Shown here: positions 15,336 to 22,550 of the stretch, one piece after another | Position numbering within the stretch: position 1 is the stretch's first letter | Layout: each line of letters begins with the position of its first letter | Source: Eubacteriales bacterium | GTDB taxonomy: Bacteria > Bacillota > Clostridia > Oscillospirales > Oscillospiraceae | Assembly (NCBI GenBank): GCA_030529655.1 | Contig: JAUMWJ010000025.1 | Location: forward strand, 1-33,186 | Direction of reading: 5' to 3' | DNA: 33,186 nucleotides | The notes under the pieces: generated by a model | Database searches by the model: none | What the model saw: the letters and a program-made list of their open reading frames with translations, nothing else | Told to the model about the DNA's origin: nothing | Position numbers and translations under genes: made by a program

Positions 15336-15827
15336 TTAGTACGGTATGGTCGCCATTACCGCCACATCGGCGGGATCGGTAAACGGTCCGCCAAAAGGCG
15401 GCAGGACGGAAAAAAGAATATACGCGATACCCAAAAGGATGGCCAGCGTATACCATAGCAGCTCGCCGCCCCACACTTTTTTCCGCAGCACCATAGCATA
15501 CAGCGCAATACCTGCCGCCAGAACCGCTATCCAAAGATAGCCGCCGATCCCGCACAGCCATCCCAGCAGCACCATGGCAAGCGGCATCAAGAGCAGCAGC
15601 ATACAATGTCCGCCGCGACTGCTCCCCATCGGCGTACCGCGCCAGATGACCAACGCACCGCCTAAGTAGGGCCAGAATACCAGCTTGCTCATCTCCCACG
15701 CACTGCCGTTCATGGGTGATAGCACCATCACCAACGGATTTACGGAGAACCGTCTGTGCAGCCACAGCAGGATCAGACCCAACACCACGCTGGCAAGGAA
15801 TCCGCCTATGTACGATTTCGCCCTCAT
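15336..15827 (-). CDS. DUF6512-like integral membrane protein
   Basis: The 163-residue product has about five hydrophobic segments. The block VLSPMNGSAWEMSKLVFWPYL (residues about 35-55, interrupted here as SPMNGSAWEM and LVFWPYL) resembles the conserved E-x-x-WEHxKLxFxP motif of DUF6512 membrane proteins of Firmicutes. The family has no known activity. It lies between convergent queH and the pheB terminator and is monocistronic. The family name is from memory, so moderate certainty. Confidence 0.75.
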   Translation of the reverse strand: MRAKSYIGGFLASVVLGLILLWLHRRFSVNPLVMVLSPMNGSAWEMSKLVFWPYLGGALVIWRGTPMGSSRGGHCMLLLLMPLAMVLLGWLCGIGGYLWIAVLAAGIALYAMVLRKKVWGGELLWYTLAILLGIAYILFSVLPPFGGPFTDPADVAVMATIPY

Positions 15828-15870
15828 TATCTCACCTCACCCATCACTCTATGCGCAACGAGAAAAAAGT

Positions 15871-15898
15871 AGAAGCTATCCTATCAAGGATAGCTTCT
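15871..15898 (-). terminator. Terminator of pheB
   Basis: A perfect 12-bp stem, AGAAGCTATCCT (15871-15882) with AGGATAGCTTCT (15887-15898), has a 4-nt loop. On the minus strand it is followed by ACTTTTTTCTCG, as expected for a transcript ending from pheB. Confidence 0.88.
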
Positions 15899-15935
15899 GT
15901 TGGTATATACAGGAAAAACCGCGCCTATACTGGCA

Positions 15936-16373
15936 TTATGCCGCCATGATCTCAAATTTCAGCACACCGTAAGCGGCAGACACACGGGTCATCATGGCCT
16001 CGATCCCCTCGGTCATCTCGCTGGTTTCGGCGGAGATGGTCACACCGGCGCAGCCGTTGGTGGGAATCGTCTGGTTGATGGTCAGTATATTTGCGCCGGA
16101 ATTGGCAAAAATAGACAGGTAGTTGCTCAGTACGCCGGGGTTATCTTTCAGCAGGGCGTAAAAGGTAATAATATGGCCTGCCTTCATATCCTGGAACGGA
16201 CGCACCTCGTCCTTGTACTTATAAAAGGCGCTGCGGCTGATACCGACCGCTTTAGTGGCCTGGCCGACGGTGTGTGCCTCGCCCACCTGCAGCATACGCT
16301 TGGCCTCTGCCACCTTGATGAATACTTCCGGCAGGGCCTCTGCCGAAACGATATAGTATTTTTGCTTGTTCAT
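15936..16373 (-). CDS. pheB: PheB-like ACT-domain regulator (UPF0735)
   Basis: The 145-residue product has an N-terminal helix-turn-helix-like segment (HTVGQATKAVGISRSAFYKYKDEV, key residues at about 34-56) and a C-terminal ACT domain (about 70-145) with the ligand-type loop NILTINQTIPTNGCAG. This is the architecture of PheB/ThrR-type regulators that sense amino acids. The start at 16373 is set by GGAG ten bases upstream, and a longer frame would cross the promoter. In Bacillus it is linked to phenylalanine or homoserine metabolism. Here no biosynthetic genes are adjacent. Confidence 0.92.
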   Translation of the reverse strand: MNKQKYYIVSAEALPEVFIKVAEAKRMLQVGEAHTVGQATKAVGISRSAFYKYKDEVRPFQDMKAGHIITFYALLKDNPGVLSNYLSIFANSGANILTINQTIPTNGCAGVTISAETSEMTEGIEAMMTRVSAAYGVLKFEIMAA

Positions 16374-16434
16374 GGTTACACTCCTATTCCCTTTTCCGCA
16401 TCGTCCACAGCAGAAAAACAACTGTTTGTGCGAC

Positions 16435-16463
16435 ATTTTATCACTGCAGCGCGCTGATTGCAA
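16435..16463 (-). promoter_or_regulatory. Promoter of pheB
   Basis: On the minus strand TTGCAA (16463-16458), a 17-base spacer and TAAAAT (16440-16435). Confidence 0.7.
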
Positions 16464-16495
16464 CCCTAAATTTCACAAAAAGGGAGGTTTTTTTC

Positions 16496-17563
16496 ATGCA
16501 CCGACGGCAGTTGGACTTTCTGGTACGCTTGGCGTATGCGTTTGCCATTGTGGCGCTTTTATGGCTGAGTCTGCGTTATTTTCTGCTTTGGCTGCTGCCG
16601 TTTCTGCTGGCCATGGGTATTGCCGCGCTGTTAGAGCCGCTGATCGATGCCGCACAGCGCCGCTTGCACTTCAAGCGCAGCTTCATTGCCGCTGTACTGA
16701 CACTGGTGCTGTTGGGCAGTGTGATCGCGCTGCTGGCATGGCTGGTCAGTCAGTTGTTTTTGCAGGCATCTTCGTTTTTGGAGCAGCTTCCCTCATTGCT
16801 CTCCCGACTGCCCAATGCCACCGCCGATCTCCAACGCCGCATGGATGATTTCTGTGCCGCCTGTCCTCTGTCGCTGCGTACCTGGGTGGACGGCTTTCTG
16901 ACCAATCTGTCCACACAAGCGGTGCAGCTTATCAACAATTTTTCCGCCGCGTGTCTGCGGTGGCTCACCTCTGCCATTACTCACCTGCCCCGTATCTTTC
17001 TGTTTTGCGCCACCACGGTACTGGCGGTATTTTTCACCACCGCCGCCTATCCCACCATTATGGACTTTCTGCGCCGTCAGATGCGTCCGTCAGGATTGAA
17101 TACCGCCCGTGGCGTCAAGGCCAATCTTTTTTCCACACTGGGCAAATGGTGTAAAGCACAGTGTATTTTGCTGACCATCACCTGCTCTGAGCTTTTTGTG
17201 GGATTTTTGCTTCTGCGCCAGAATTATGCGCTCCTATTGGCGGTACTGATCGCCCTGATTGATGCCCTTCCCGTGTTCGGTACAGGCACGGTGCTGATTC
17301 CGTGGGCTCTGCTCTGCATTCTCGCAGGCAACATTCCTCGCGGTATTGCTTTGGCGGCACTCTACGCAGTCATTACGCTGGTACGCAGTATCACCGAACC
17401 TCATGTGATGGCGGCGCAGGTAGGGCTGCCGCCGCTGATGGCGCTGCTTGCCATGTATGTGGGATTCTGCACCTTCCAAGTAGTGGGCATGATCCTCTTT
17501 CCCATGGCGTTGCTTTTTATCAAGCAGCTCCACGACAGCGGTTATTTGAAGCTCTGGAAATAG
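16496..17563 (+). CDS. ytvI: YtvI-like AI-2E family membrane protein
   Basis: The 355-residue product has the AI-2E/PerM layout. Two N-terminal helices lie around 10-45, a third around 62-90, and a long amphipathic extracytoplasmic region (about 90-165) follows. A cluster of C-terminal helices includes ALLIALIDALPVFGTG-like sequence and the conserved PHVMAAQVGLPPLMALLAMYVG block. The sporulation protein YtvI is the closest group in Bacilli/Clostridia. Transport substrate is not established. GGGAGG precedes the ATG. Fifty-one bases separate it from the next gene, which has its own promoter. Confidence 0.88.
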   Translation: MHRRQLDFLVRLAYAFAIVALLWLSLRYFLLWLLPFLLAMGIAALLEPLIDAAQRRLHFKRSFIAAVLTLVLLGSVIALLAWLVSQLFLQASSFLEQLPSLLSRLPNATADLQRRMDDFCAACPLSLRTWVDGFLTNLSTQAVQLINNFSAACLRWLTSAITHLPRIFLFCATTVLAVFFTTAAYPTIMDFLRRQMRPSGLNTARGVKANLFSTLGKWCKAQCILLTITCSELFVGFLLLRQNYALLLAVLIALIDALPVFGTGTVLIPWALLCILAGNIPRGIALAALYAVITLVRSITEPHVMAAQVGLPPLMALLAMYVGFCTFQVVGMILFPMALLFIKQLHDSGYLKLWK

Positions 17564-17566
17564 TTC

Positions 17567-17595
17567 TTTTCTTTTTCGCTCTCTCATGCTACAAT
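17567..17595 (+). promoter_or_regulatory. Weak promoter of the EamA exporter gene
   Basis: TACAAT at 17590-17595 carries the extended TGC motif (17587-17589). The -35 at a 17-base spacing is only TTTTCT, so the promoter would rely on the extended -10. Confidence 0.5.
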
Positions 17596-17614
17596 GAAGG
17601 CACGGAGGTGAGAA

Positions 17615-18484
17615 ATGATGAACAGACAGCGCAAGGCCGACCTGCTTTTGGTGATGGTCACGGCGTTTTGGGGTATGTCCTATTATCTCACCGACTTGTG
17701 TCTGACTGATCTGCCGCCGATGAATCTCACCGCATTCCGCTTTCTGTCGGCGTTTTTGGTGCTGGGCATTCTTTTCTTCAAGAACCTGCGTTCCCTGAAC
17801 CGTGCCACGCTGCGATACAGTCTGCTGATCGGCCTGGCATTGTCGGGCACCTATATCTTTTACGGTTACGGTATCGCCAACACCTCCATTACCAACGCCG
17901 GCTTTATCTGTGCATTGCCGGTGGTATTCACGCCGATTTTTGATTTTCTGATCCACCGCACCAAGCCGGGCAGGAAATTGTTGCTTTGTCTTGTGATGTG
18001 TGCGTTGGGACTGGCGCTTCTGACGCTGAACGATCAATTTCGTCCGGCATTGGGTGATATTCTGTGCCTCGGTGTGCCGGTCTGCTATGCCATCGACCTG
18101 CTGCTGACGGAGAAAGCCGTGAAAAATCCTGCCGTGGACGCATTGGGATTGGGTGTGTGTCAGTTGGGCGTGGTTGGTGCGATCACGCTGGTGCTTTCGC
18201 TGCTGTTGGAGCAGCCCCATCTGCCAACCACACCTGCCACATGGGGCGGCGCGCTGTTTTTGGGCCTTTTATGCAGCGGTGTGGCATTCGTGATCCAGTC
18301 GGTGGAGCAGCAGTATACTACCGCCAGCCATGTGGGACTGATCTTCACGCTGGAGCCGGTCTTTGCCGCTATTGTGGCGTATTTTCTCGCCAACGAACAT
18401 CTTAAAATACGCGGCTATGTGGGCATGGTGCTGATGCTCCTGAGCTTGGTACTGATGGAAGCGGACTTTCCGAAAAAGAAATAA
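17615..18484 (+). CDS. DMT-superfamily (EamA) transporter
   Basis: The 289-residue product has ten hydrophobic segments arranged as two EamA repeats. The first repeat shows the typical VTAFWGMSYYL start and LTAFRFLSAFLVLG. The second shows GDILCLGVPVCYAIDLLL and ends with SHVGLIFTLEPVFAAIVAYFLANE, the family's most conserved stretch. It is probably an exporter of amino acids or other metabolites, with unknown specificity. GGAGGTGAGAA precedes the ATG. Confidence 0.93.
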   Translation: MMNRQRKADLLLVMVTAFWGMSYYLTDLCLTDLPPMNLTAFRFLSAFLVLGILFFKNLRSLNRATLRYSLLIGLALSGTYIFYGYGIANTSITNAGFICALPVVFTPIFDFLIHRTKPGRKLLLCLVMCALGLALLTLNDQFRPALGDILCLGVPVCYAIDLLLTEKAVKNPAVDALGLGVCQLGVVGAITLVLSLLLEQPHLPTTPATWGGALFLGLLCSGVAFVIQSVEQQYTTASHVGLIFTLEPVFAAIVAYFLANEHLKIRGYVGMVLMLLSLVLMEADFPKKK

Positions 18485-18513
18485 CGCGGTACAGAATCAC
18501 TCTGTACCGTGTT
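18484..18513. terminator. Bidirectional terminator after the EamA gene
   Basis: CGGTACAGA (18487-18495) and TCTGTACCG (18501-18509) are perfect arms with a 5-nt loop. Pairing extends outward to 18484/18512 with one G-T pair, and TTTTC follows. It overlaps the end of the small minus gene, which stops at 18497. Confidence 0.88.
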
Positions 18514-18682
18514 TTCTTTGCTCTTGCCAGCGCTTTTCCTCTTCGCGCATCTGCGCTATTTCTTCATCGCAGGTCTCTACAAAGATGTCCTCACACACCT
18601 GCTGTGCGGCAATCAGGTCATTAATCGCCTTTTCTGTTGAGCGAAACAGTGTGTAATACATCTTCCTGTAATCCACTGACAT
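18497..18682 (-). CDS. Small charged protein of unknown function
   Basis: The 61-residue product is mostly helical and acidic: YRKMYYTLFRSTEKAIND at the start, then CDEEIAQMREEEKRWQEQRK, a likely coiled coil. Related short proteins are found next to small regulators in Clostridia genomes, but I do not recognise a named family. GGTGAGGTGATGGT lies just before the ATG. It is divergent from the XRE gene and shares the operator region at 18706-18743, so it may be co-controlled (inference). Confidence 0.7.
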   Translation of the reverse strand: MSVDYRKMYYTLFRSTEKAINDLIAAQQVCEDIFVETCDEEIAQMREEEKRWQEQRKHGTE

Positions 18683-18705
18683 ACCATCACCTCACCGCAA
18701 GTTTA

Positions 18706-18718
18706 GAACAATTTATTC
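18706..18718. promoter_or_regulatory. Operator-like repeat O1 between the small gene and the XRE regulator
   Basis: GAACAATTTATTC is an imperfect 13-bp palindrome. It matches O2 at 18731-18743 in 11 of 13 positions, and the two centres are 25 bp apart. It lies 24 bases from the start codon of the minus gene. Confidence 0.55.
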
Positions 18719-18730
18719 ATTTTGTCAATA

Positions 18731-18743
18731 GAACATTTTGTTC
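18731..18743. promoter_or_regulatory. Operator-like repeat O2 in front of the XRE regulator
   Basis: GAACATTTTGTTC is a perfect palindrome around a central T, extended by A and T on the outside. TATACT at 18749-18754 lies just after it and is a plausible -10 for the XRE gene, so a bound repressor would cover the promoter. Confidence 0.6.
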
Positions 18744-18769
18744 TGTCATATACTGTATTCGGTGATTTT

Positions 18770-18988
18770 ATGGGAGTTTTTCATCGCATCCGTGATTTAC
18801 GCGAAGATGCAGATTTGACACAGCGCGCTGTGGGAGAGGCGATCAATGTGCCGCAGCGCACTTACGCTTATTACGAAAGCGGTCAGCGTATGATTCCGCC
18901 GCGCGTATTGATTGCATTGGCGGATTTTTACCATGTCAGTATTGATTATCTTTTAGAGCGCACCGATGACCGACAACTTCACATCTGA
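18770..18988 (+). CDS. XRE-family helix-turn-helix regulator
   Basis: The 72-residue product is a single Cro/C1-type HTH domain: FHRIRDLREDADLTQRAV, then the recognition region INVPQRTYAYYESGQR, and ALADFYHVSIDYLLERTD, the usual family ending. No extra effector domain exists, so it is likely a simple DNA-binding repressor. I chose the ATG at 18770. A longer frame from a TTG at 18722 would run through the operator repeats. The ribosome site is weak (GGTGAT). Autoregulation through the twin palindromes upstream is inference. Confidence 0.92.
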   Translation: MGVFHRIRDLREDADLTQRAVGEAINVPQRTYAYYESGQRMIPPRVLIALADFYHVSIDYLLERTDDRQLHI

Positions 18989-18994
18989 CACGCA

Positions 18995-19022
18995 AAACAC
19001 CGCAGGTTATCCTGCGGTGTTT
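18995..19022. terminator. Bidirectional terminator between XRE gene and cca
   Basis: AAACACCGCAGG (18995-19006) and CCTGCGGTGTTT (19011-19022) form a perfect 12-bp stem with a 4-nt loop. The cca stop codon begins in the loop on the minus strand. Confidence 0.93.
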
Positions 19023-20338
19023 CTTCCTCTCTGCGCCTCCACCCATCGGAGCAACGGCTCATGCTCATTGGGCAGTTCTTCATTCCAGACCTTATGAAGC
19101 AGTGTTTGCAGCATCTCTCCGATGGCGCGTCCCTGCAATCCCAGCGCCATCATGTCCTGTCCGTTCACCGCCAGTTGGCGCAGCGTAACACAGGGCTGTT
19201 CCGCTAACACCTCCTCCAGCAATCGCTCGCTTGCGGCAATATCACGCTGTCGGTCACGGAATTCTACGCTCTGCGCCATGTTGTCGGCACGCTTGACGGC
19301 AATCAGTTGCCTCACAGCTTCCTCACCGATGGCGTTGAGAAGCCGCAGCATACCTCGCTTGGTGTCGGGCAGATTCGGCCCGTGACGACGCACCAGCAGT
19401 TCAATCCGTGTACTGCGCTGTTTGTCCATCCGCAGTCGGCGGCAGATGTCCGCCGCCATATCACCACTGACGCCGTCGTGTCCGTAAAAGTGTCCTGTCC
19501 CCTGTTCGTCCACGGTGAAGCACCCCGGTTTTCCGATGTCGTGCAGAAGCATGACCCACCGCAAAACCGGCACAGGGGCAATGGACTCCACACTGCGAAC
19601 GATGTGCTCCCACACGGTGTAGCAGTGGTATTGACTGCACTGGTCGAAGTCCACGCAGGGCAGGATCTCCGGCAAAAAGGCGCTGAACACCTCCGGAAAA
19701 TCCAGCAAAATCCTTCCGGTATCTTCGCCGCATAATAACTTATCCATCTCCACCAGAATACGCTCGATGGCGATGTTTTGGAGTCTTTCTCGATTCTTCC
19801 GAATACTTTGCGCTGTGTCATCGTCAATGGCAAAACCCAGTACAGCGGCAAAACGCAAACCCCGCATGATCCGCAGGGCATCTTCCCCAAACCGCCTGTC
19901 GCTCTCGCCTACACAGCGGATGATGCCTGAGCGCAAGTCCGCCTGACCGCCAAAGGGGTCGATCAGCTTGCCCCGTCGATCCATGGCCATGGCGTTGACG
20001 GTAAAGTCGCGGCGGCATAAGTCCTCACGGATGTCGGTGGAAAACCGTACTTCATCGGGATGACGATGGTCGGTGTAGACGCCGTCAGCGCGAAAGGTGG
20101 TCACTTCAAAGGATTGACCGTCCTGCCGCACGGTGACGGTGCCGTGCTGCAAGCCGGTGGGGATGGCGTGAGGCGCAAACAGTGCCATGACCTCCTCCGG
20201 TCTGGCAGCGGTAGTCATATCCCAGTCGTCAGGCGATTTGCCGCGCAGCAGGTCACGGACACAGCCACCCACGACATAGGCCTCGTATCCGGCCTCCTCC
20301 AGGCGTGTTAAAACTTGCTCCACAGCGGCAGGAAACAC
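19007..20338 (-). CDS. cca: CCA tRNA nucleotidyltransferase
   Basis: The enzyme adds or repairs the 3' CCA of tRNAs without a template. The product is about 443 residues. The head domain has EAYVVGGCVRDLLRG, the metal-binding DWDMTT, and RRDFTVNAMAMDRRG with the flexible RF-rich loop. The neck carries GEDALRIMRGLRFAAVLGF and KNRERLQNIAIERI. A C-terminal HD-type domain (MLLHDIGKPGC) follows, as in many Clostridial class II enzymes. AGGAGG lies one base before an ATG at 20344 but 7-8 bases before the GTG at 20338, so GTG is the likelier start. At least tRNA-Val here lacks an encoded CCA. Confidence 0.95.
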   Translation of the reverse strand: MFPAAVEQVLTRLEEAGYEAYVVGGCVRDLLRGKSPDDWDMTTAARPEEVMALFAPHAIPTGLQHGTVTVRQDGQSFEVTTFRADGVYTDHRHPDEVRFSTDIREDLCRRDFTVNAMAMDRRGKLIDPFGGQADLRSGIIRCVGESDRRFGEDALRIMRGLRFAAVLGFAIDDDTAQSIRKNRERLQNIAIERILVEMDKLLCGEDTGRILLDFPEVFSAFLPEILPCVDFDQCSQYHCYTVWEHIVRSVESIAPVPVLRWVMLLHDIGKPGCFTVDEQGTGHFYGHDGVSGDMAADICRRLRMDKQRSTRIELLVRRHGPNLPDTKRGMLRLLNAIGEEAVRQLIAVKRADNMAQSVEFRDRQRDIAASERLLEEVLAEQPCVTLRQLAVNGQDMMALGLQGRAIGEMLQTLLHKVWNEELPNEHEPLLRWVEAQRGRNTAG

Positions 20339-20381
20339 GGTCATCCCTCCTTTTTCGCGCCATAATTCGTACAACTTGCCG

Positions 20382-20410
20382 TTGCACATTCTATGTATCC
20401 GTATTATAAT
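20382..20410 (+). promoter_or_regulatory. Promoter of murC, overlapping the cca promoter
   Basis: TTGCAC (20382-20387), a 17-base spacer and a perfect TATAAT (20405-20410), 63 bases before the murC ATG. Confidence 0.75.
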
Positions 20411-20431
20411 ATAGGGTATCATAAAATGCAA
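20403..20431 (-). promoter_or_regulatory. Promoter of cca, sharing its -10 with murC
   Basis: On the minus strand TTGCAT (20431-20426), a 17-base spacer and TATAAT (20408-20403). The shared octamer ATTATAAT (20403-20410) is its own reverse complement. Confidence 0.7.
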
Positions 20432-20472
20432 TGCTGTGCTTTTTTACGGCACCATTGAGGAGGAATATCGTT

Positions 20473-21864
20473 ATGATGCATCCCACTGTGGATATTATGC
20501 AATATATGAAACCGGGTGTCCGTGTTCATCTGGCCGGTATCGGCGGCGTGTCCATGTGTCCGCTGGCAGAAGTGCTCTCTGGCATGGGGCTTGCGGTGCA
20601 GGGCTCGGACATGAACGAAAGTGCCACCGTGCAGCACCTGCGTGAGCGCGGCGTTGAGGTGTCCATCGGCCACAGTGCCGAGAATCTCAAGAACTGCGAT
20701 CTGGTGATTCGTACCGCCGCCATTCATGACGACAACCCTGAGATTGCCGGTGCCATCACTCGCGGTATCCCCGTGTACGAACGGGCGCAGGCATGGGGCG
20801 CCATCATGCGCCAGTATCAGAATGCTGTCTGCATTTCCGGCACTCACGGCAAAACCACCACCACCTCCATGACCACTCATATCTTCATGGCGGCGCAGGC
20901 CGACCCCACGGTGATGATCGGCGGCACACTGCCCCTGCTCCATTCCGGCTATCGGGTGGGTGAGGGCGACACGATCATCCTGGAATCCTGCGAATATTGC
21001 AACTCGTTTTTGAATTTCTTTCCCACCATTGCGGTGATTTTGAATGTAGAGGCCGACCATCTGGACTTTTTCAAGGATCTTGCCGATGTGGAGCACTCTT
21101 TCCGTGCTTTCGCTGACCTGATTCCCGACCGCGGCTGCACCGTGGCCAACTGGGACGATCAGGGCGTGCGCGAAACACTGGATGGCTATTCCCATAACCT
21201 ATTCACCTTCAGCGTCAGCGACAAATCGGCTCGCTGCTGCGCCGAAAATGTAGTCTTTGACGGCGGCTTCCCCTCCTTTGATGTGATGGTGGACGGTGCG
21301 CTGTATGCCCATGTGGATCTCCACATTCCCGGCAAGCACAACATTTCCAATGCTCTGGCAGCCGCCTCTGCCGCCTATCTTCTGGGTATTGACGGTAAGG
21401 CCGTGCAGGAAGGTCTTAAAAGTTTTCTCGGCGCAGGTCGCCGCTTTGAGCATAAGGGCACCTTCAACGGTGCCGAAATCTATGACGACTATGCCCACCA
21501 TCCCGGTGAACTCCATGCCCTGCTCGCCACCGTGCGGAATCTGCCCTATCAGCGTGTGATCTGCGCGTTCCAGCCCCATACCTATACCCGTACAGCGGCG
21601 CTGTTTGACGAGTTTGTTGCCGAGCTGAAAACCGCCGACATTGCCGTACTGGCGGAAATTTACGCCGCTCGTGAGAGCAATGACATCGGCATCTCCTCCC
21701 GTGATCTTTGCGAGAAGATCGACGGCGCCATCTATTGCGCCACGCTGGATGCGGTGACGGAAACACTCTCCTCTCTGGCACAGCCGGGCGATTTGATTCT
21801 GACCGTGGGCGCCGGTGACATTTACCGTGCCGGTGAAAAGCTGCTGGAGGGCAAGAAATCATGA
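20473..21864 (+). CDS. murC: UDP-N-acetylmuramate--L-alanine ligase
   Basis: MurC adds L-Ala to UDP-MurNAc, the first peptide step of peptidoglycan precursor synthesis. The 463-residue product shows the three Mur-ligase domains. The N-terminal Rossmann part has HLAGIGGVSMCPLA (about 19-32). The central ATPase has the P-loop SGTHGKTTTT (about 122-131) and NVEADHLDFF. The C-terminal domain has DDYAHHPGEL, and QPHTYTRT is present. GAGGAGGAA precedes the ATG at 20473 by 8-9 bases. It lies outside a dcw cluster, which is common in Clostridia. It overlaps the deacylase gene by 4 bases. Confidence 0.97.
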   Translation: MMHPTVDIMQYMKPGVRVHLAGIGGVSMCPLAEVLSGMGLAVQGSDMNESATVQHLRERGVEVSIGHSAENLKNCDLVIRTAAIHDDNPEIAGAITRGIPVYERAQAWGAIMRQYQNAVCISGTHGKTTTTSMTTHIFMAAQADPTVMIGGTLPLLHSGYRVGEGDTIILESCEYCNSFLNFFPTIAVILNVEADHLDFFKDLADVEHSFRAFADLIPDRGCTVANWDDQGVRETLDGYSHNLFTFSVSDKSARCCAENVVFDGGFPSFDVMVDGALYAHVDLHIPGKHNISNALAAASAAYLLGIDGKAVQEGLKSFLGAGRRFEHKGTFNGAEIYDDYAHHPGELHALLATVRNLPYQRVICAFQPHTYTRTAALFDEFVAELKTADIAVLAEIYAARESNDIGISSRDLCEKIDGAIYCATLDAVTETLSSLAQPGDLILTVGAGDIYRAGEKLLEGKKS

Positions 21865-22397
21865 CCATCTCACCTGTCTGCCACGGCGCTCCTGCGGACG
21901 AGCGCACAGATGTGGAACAGCGCACCTACGCTCTGCTTGCGGAATTGAACATATCCTTTGATCGGGTGGATCATGATGCCGCCGCTGCGATGGAGGATTG
22001 CGCCGCCATTTCCGATGTGTTGGGTGCGCCTATCTGCAAAAATCTACTGCTGACACCCCGGAACAGAAGTGCATTTTATCTCCTCTGTATGCCCGGGGAC
22101 AAGCCCTTTACCACCAAGGATTTCTCCAAGCAGATCGGTTCTTCCCGTTTGAGCTTTGCCACGGCGGAGGATCTGGAAGAACTGCTGGGGGTCGAGGTGG
22201 GCAGCGCTTCGGTACTGGCGCTGATGAATGACCCCGACCACCGGGTGACCCTTGTCTGGGATCGTGCGGTGGCGGAGCAGGAATGGTTTGGCTGCCATCC
22301 CTGCCGCAACACCTCATCCCTGCGCCTGAAAACGGCGGATGTGCGGGAAATTTTCCTGCGTCATACCGGCCATGAGCTGACCATTGTGGATTGCTGA
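21861..22397 (+). CDS. Prolyl-tRNA deacylase-like protein (YbaK/ProX family)
   Basis: The 178-residue product is a free-standing editing domain of the YbaK/aaRS-associated fold (PrdX/ProXp-ala type). It hydrolyses Ala wrongly attached to tRNA-Pro in known members. Visible marks are DHDAAAAMEDCA near 35-45, the invariant lysine in APICKNLLLTPRNRS, LLCMPGDKPFTTKDFSKQI and the substrate-pocket GSASVLALMNDPDHRVTLVWD. The GCHPCRNTSSL block near the end is also conserved. Start and stop of murC overlap by 4 bases (ATGA), so MurC and this enzyme are co-translated. Confidence 0.92.
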   Translation: MTISPVCHGAPADERTDVEQRTYALLAELNISFDRVDHDAAAAMEDCAAISDVLGAPICKNLLLTPRNRSAFYLLCMPGDKPFTTKDFSKQIGSSRLSFATAEDLEELLGVEVGSASVLALMNDPDHRVTLVWDRAVAEQEWFGCHPCRNTSSLRLKTADVREIFLRHTGHELTIVDC

Positions 22398-22401
22398 CCG
22401 A

Positions 22402-22437
22402 TTTCCCTGCACTTTTTAAGCGCAGGGAAAAATTTTT
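22402..22437 (+). terminator. Terminator after the murC operon
   Basis: TTTCCCTGC (22402-22410) and GCAGGGAAA (22422-22430) form a 9-bp stem with an 11-nt loop, followed by AATTTTTTC. The two A bases between stem and T-run make it less than ideal. Confidence 0.7.
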
Positions 22438-22550
22438 TCAAAATTTCCTCCAAAAAAAGAGGGAATACCACTTTTTTTCAGTATAAGTATAGTAGGAGTT
22501 TGTATAGATTCCGCCCATTAGGGTGAAACTTGGGAAAGGAGGTCGTCTTT

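Noticed and set aside
17234-18220. 328-residue minus-strand frame across ytvI and the EamA gene
   Set aside because: It lies antisense to two membrane-protein genes and its Gln/Arg/His-rich composition is that of complementary hydrophobic codons.
18731-18743. LexA (SOS) box
   Set aside because: The Gram-positive SOS box has GAAC-N4-GTTC, whereas here five bases separate the half-sites and a similar second copy lies nearby.
20419-21195. 258-residue minus-strand frame opposite murC
   Set aside because: Antisense shadow of murC with no family resemblance.
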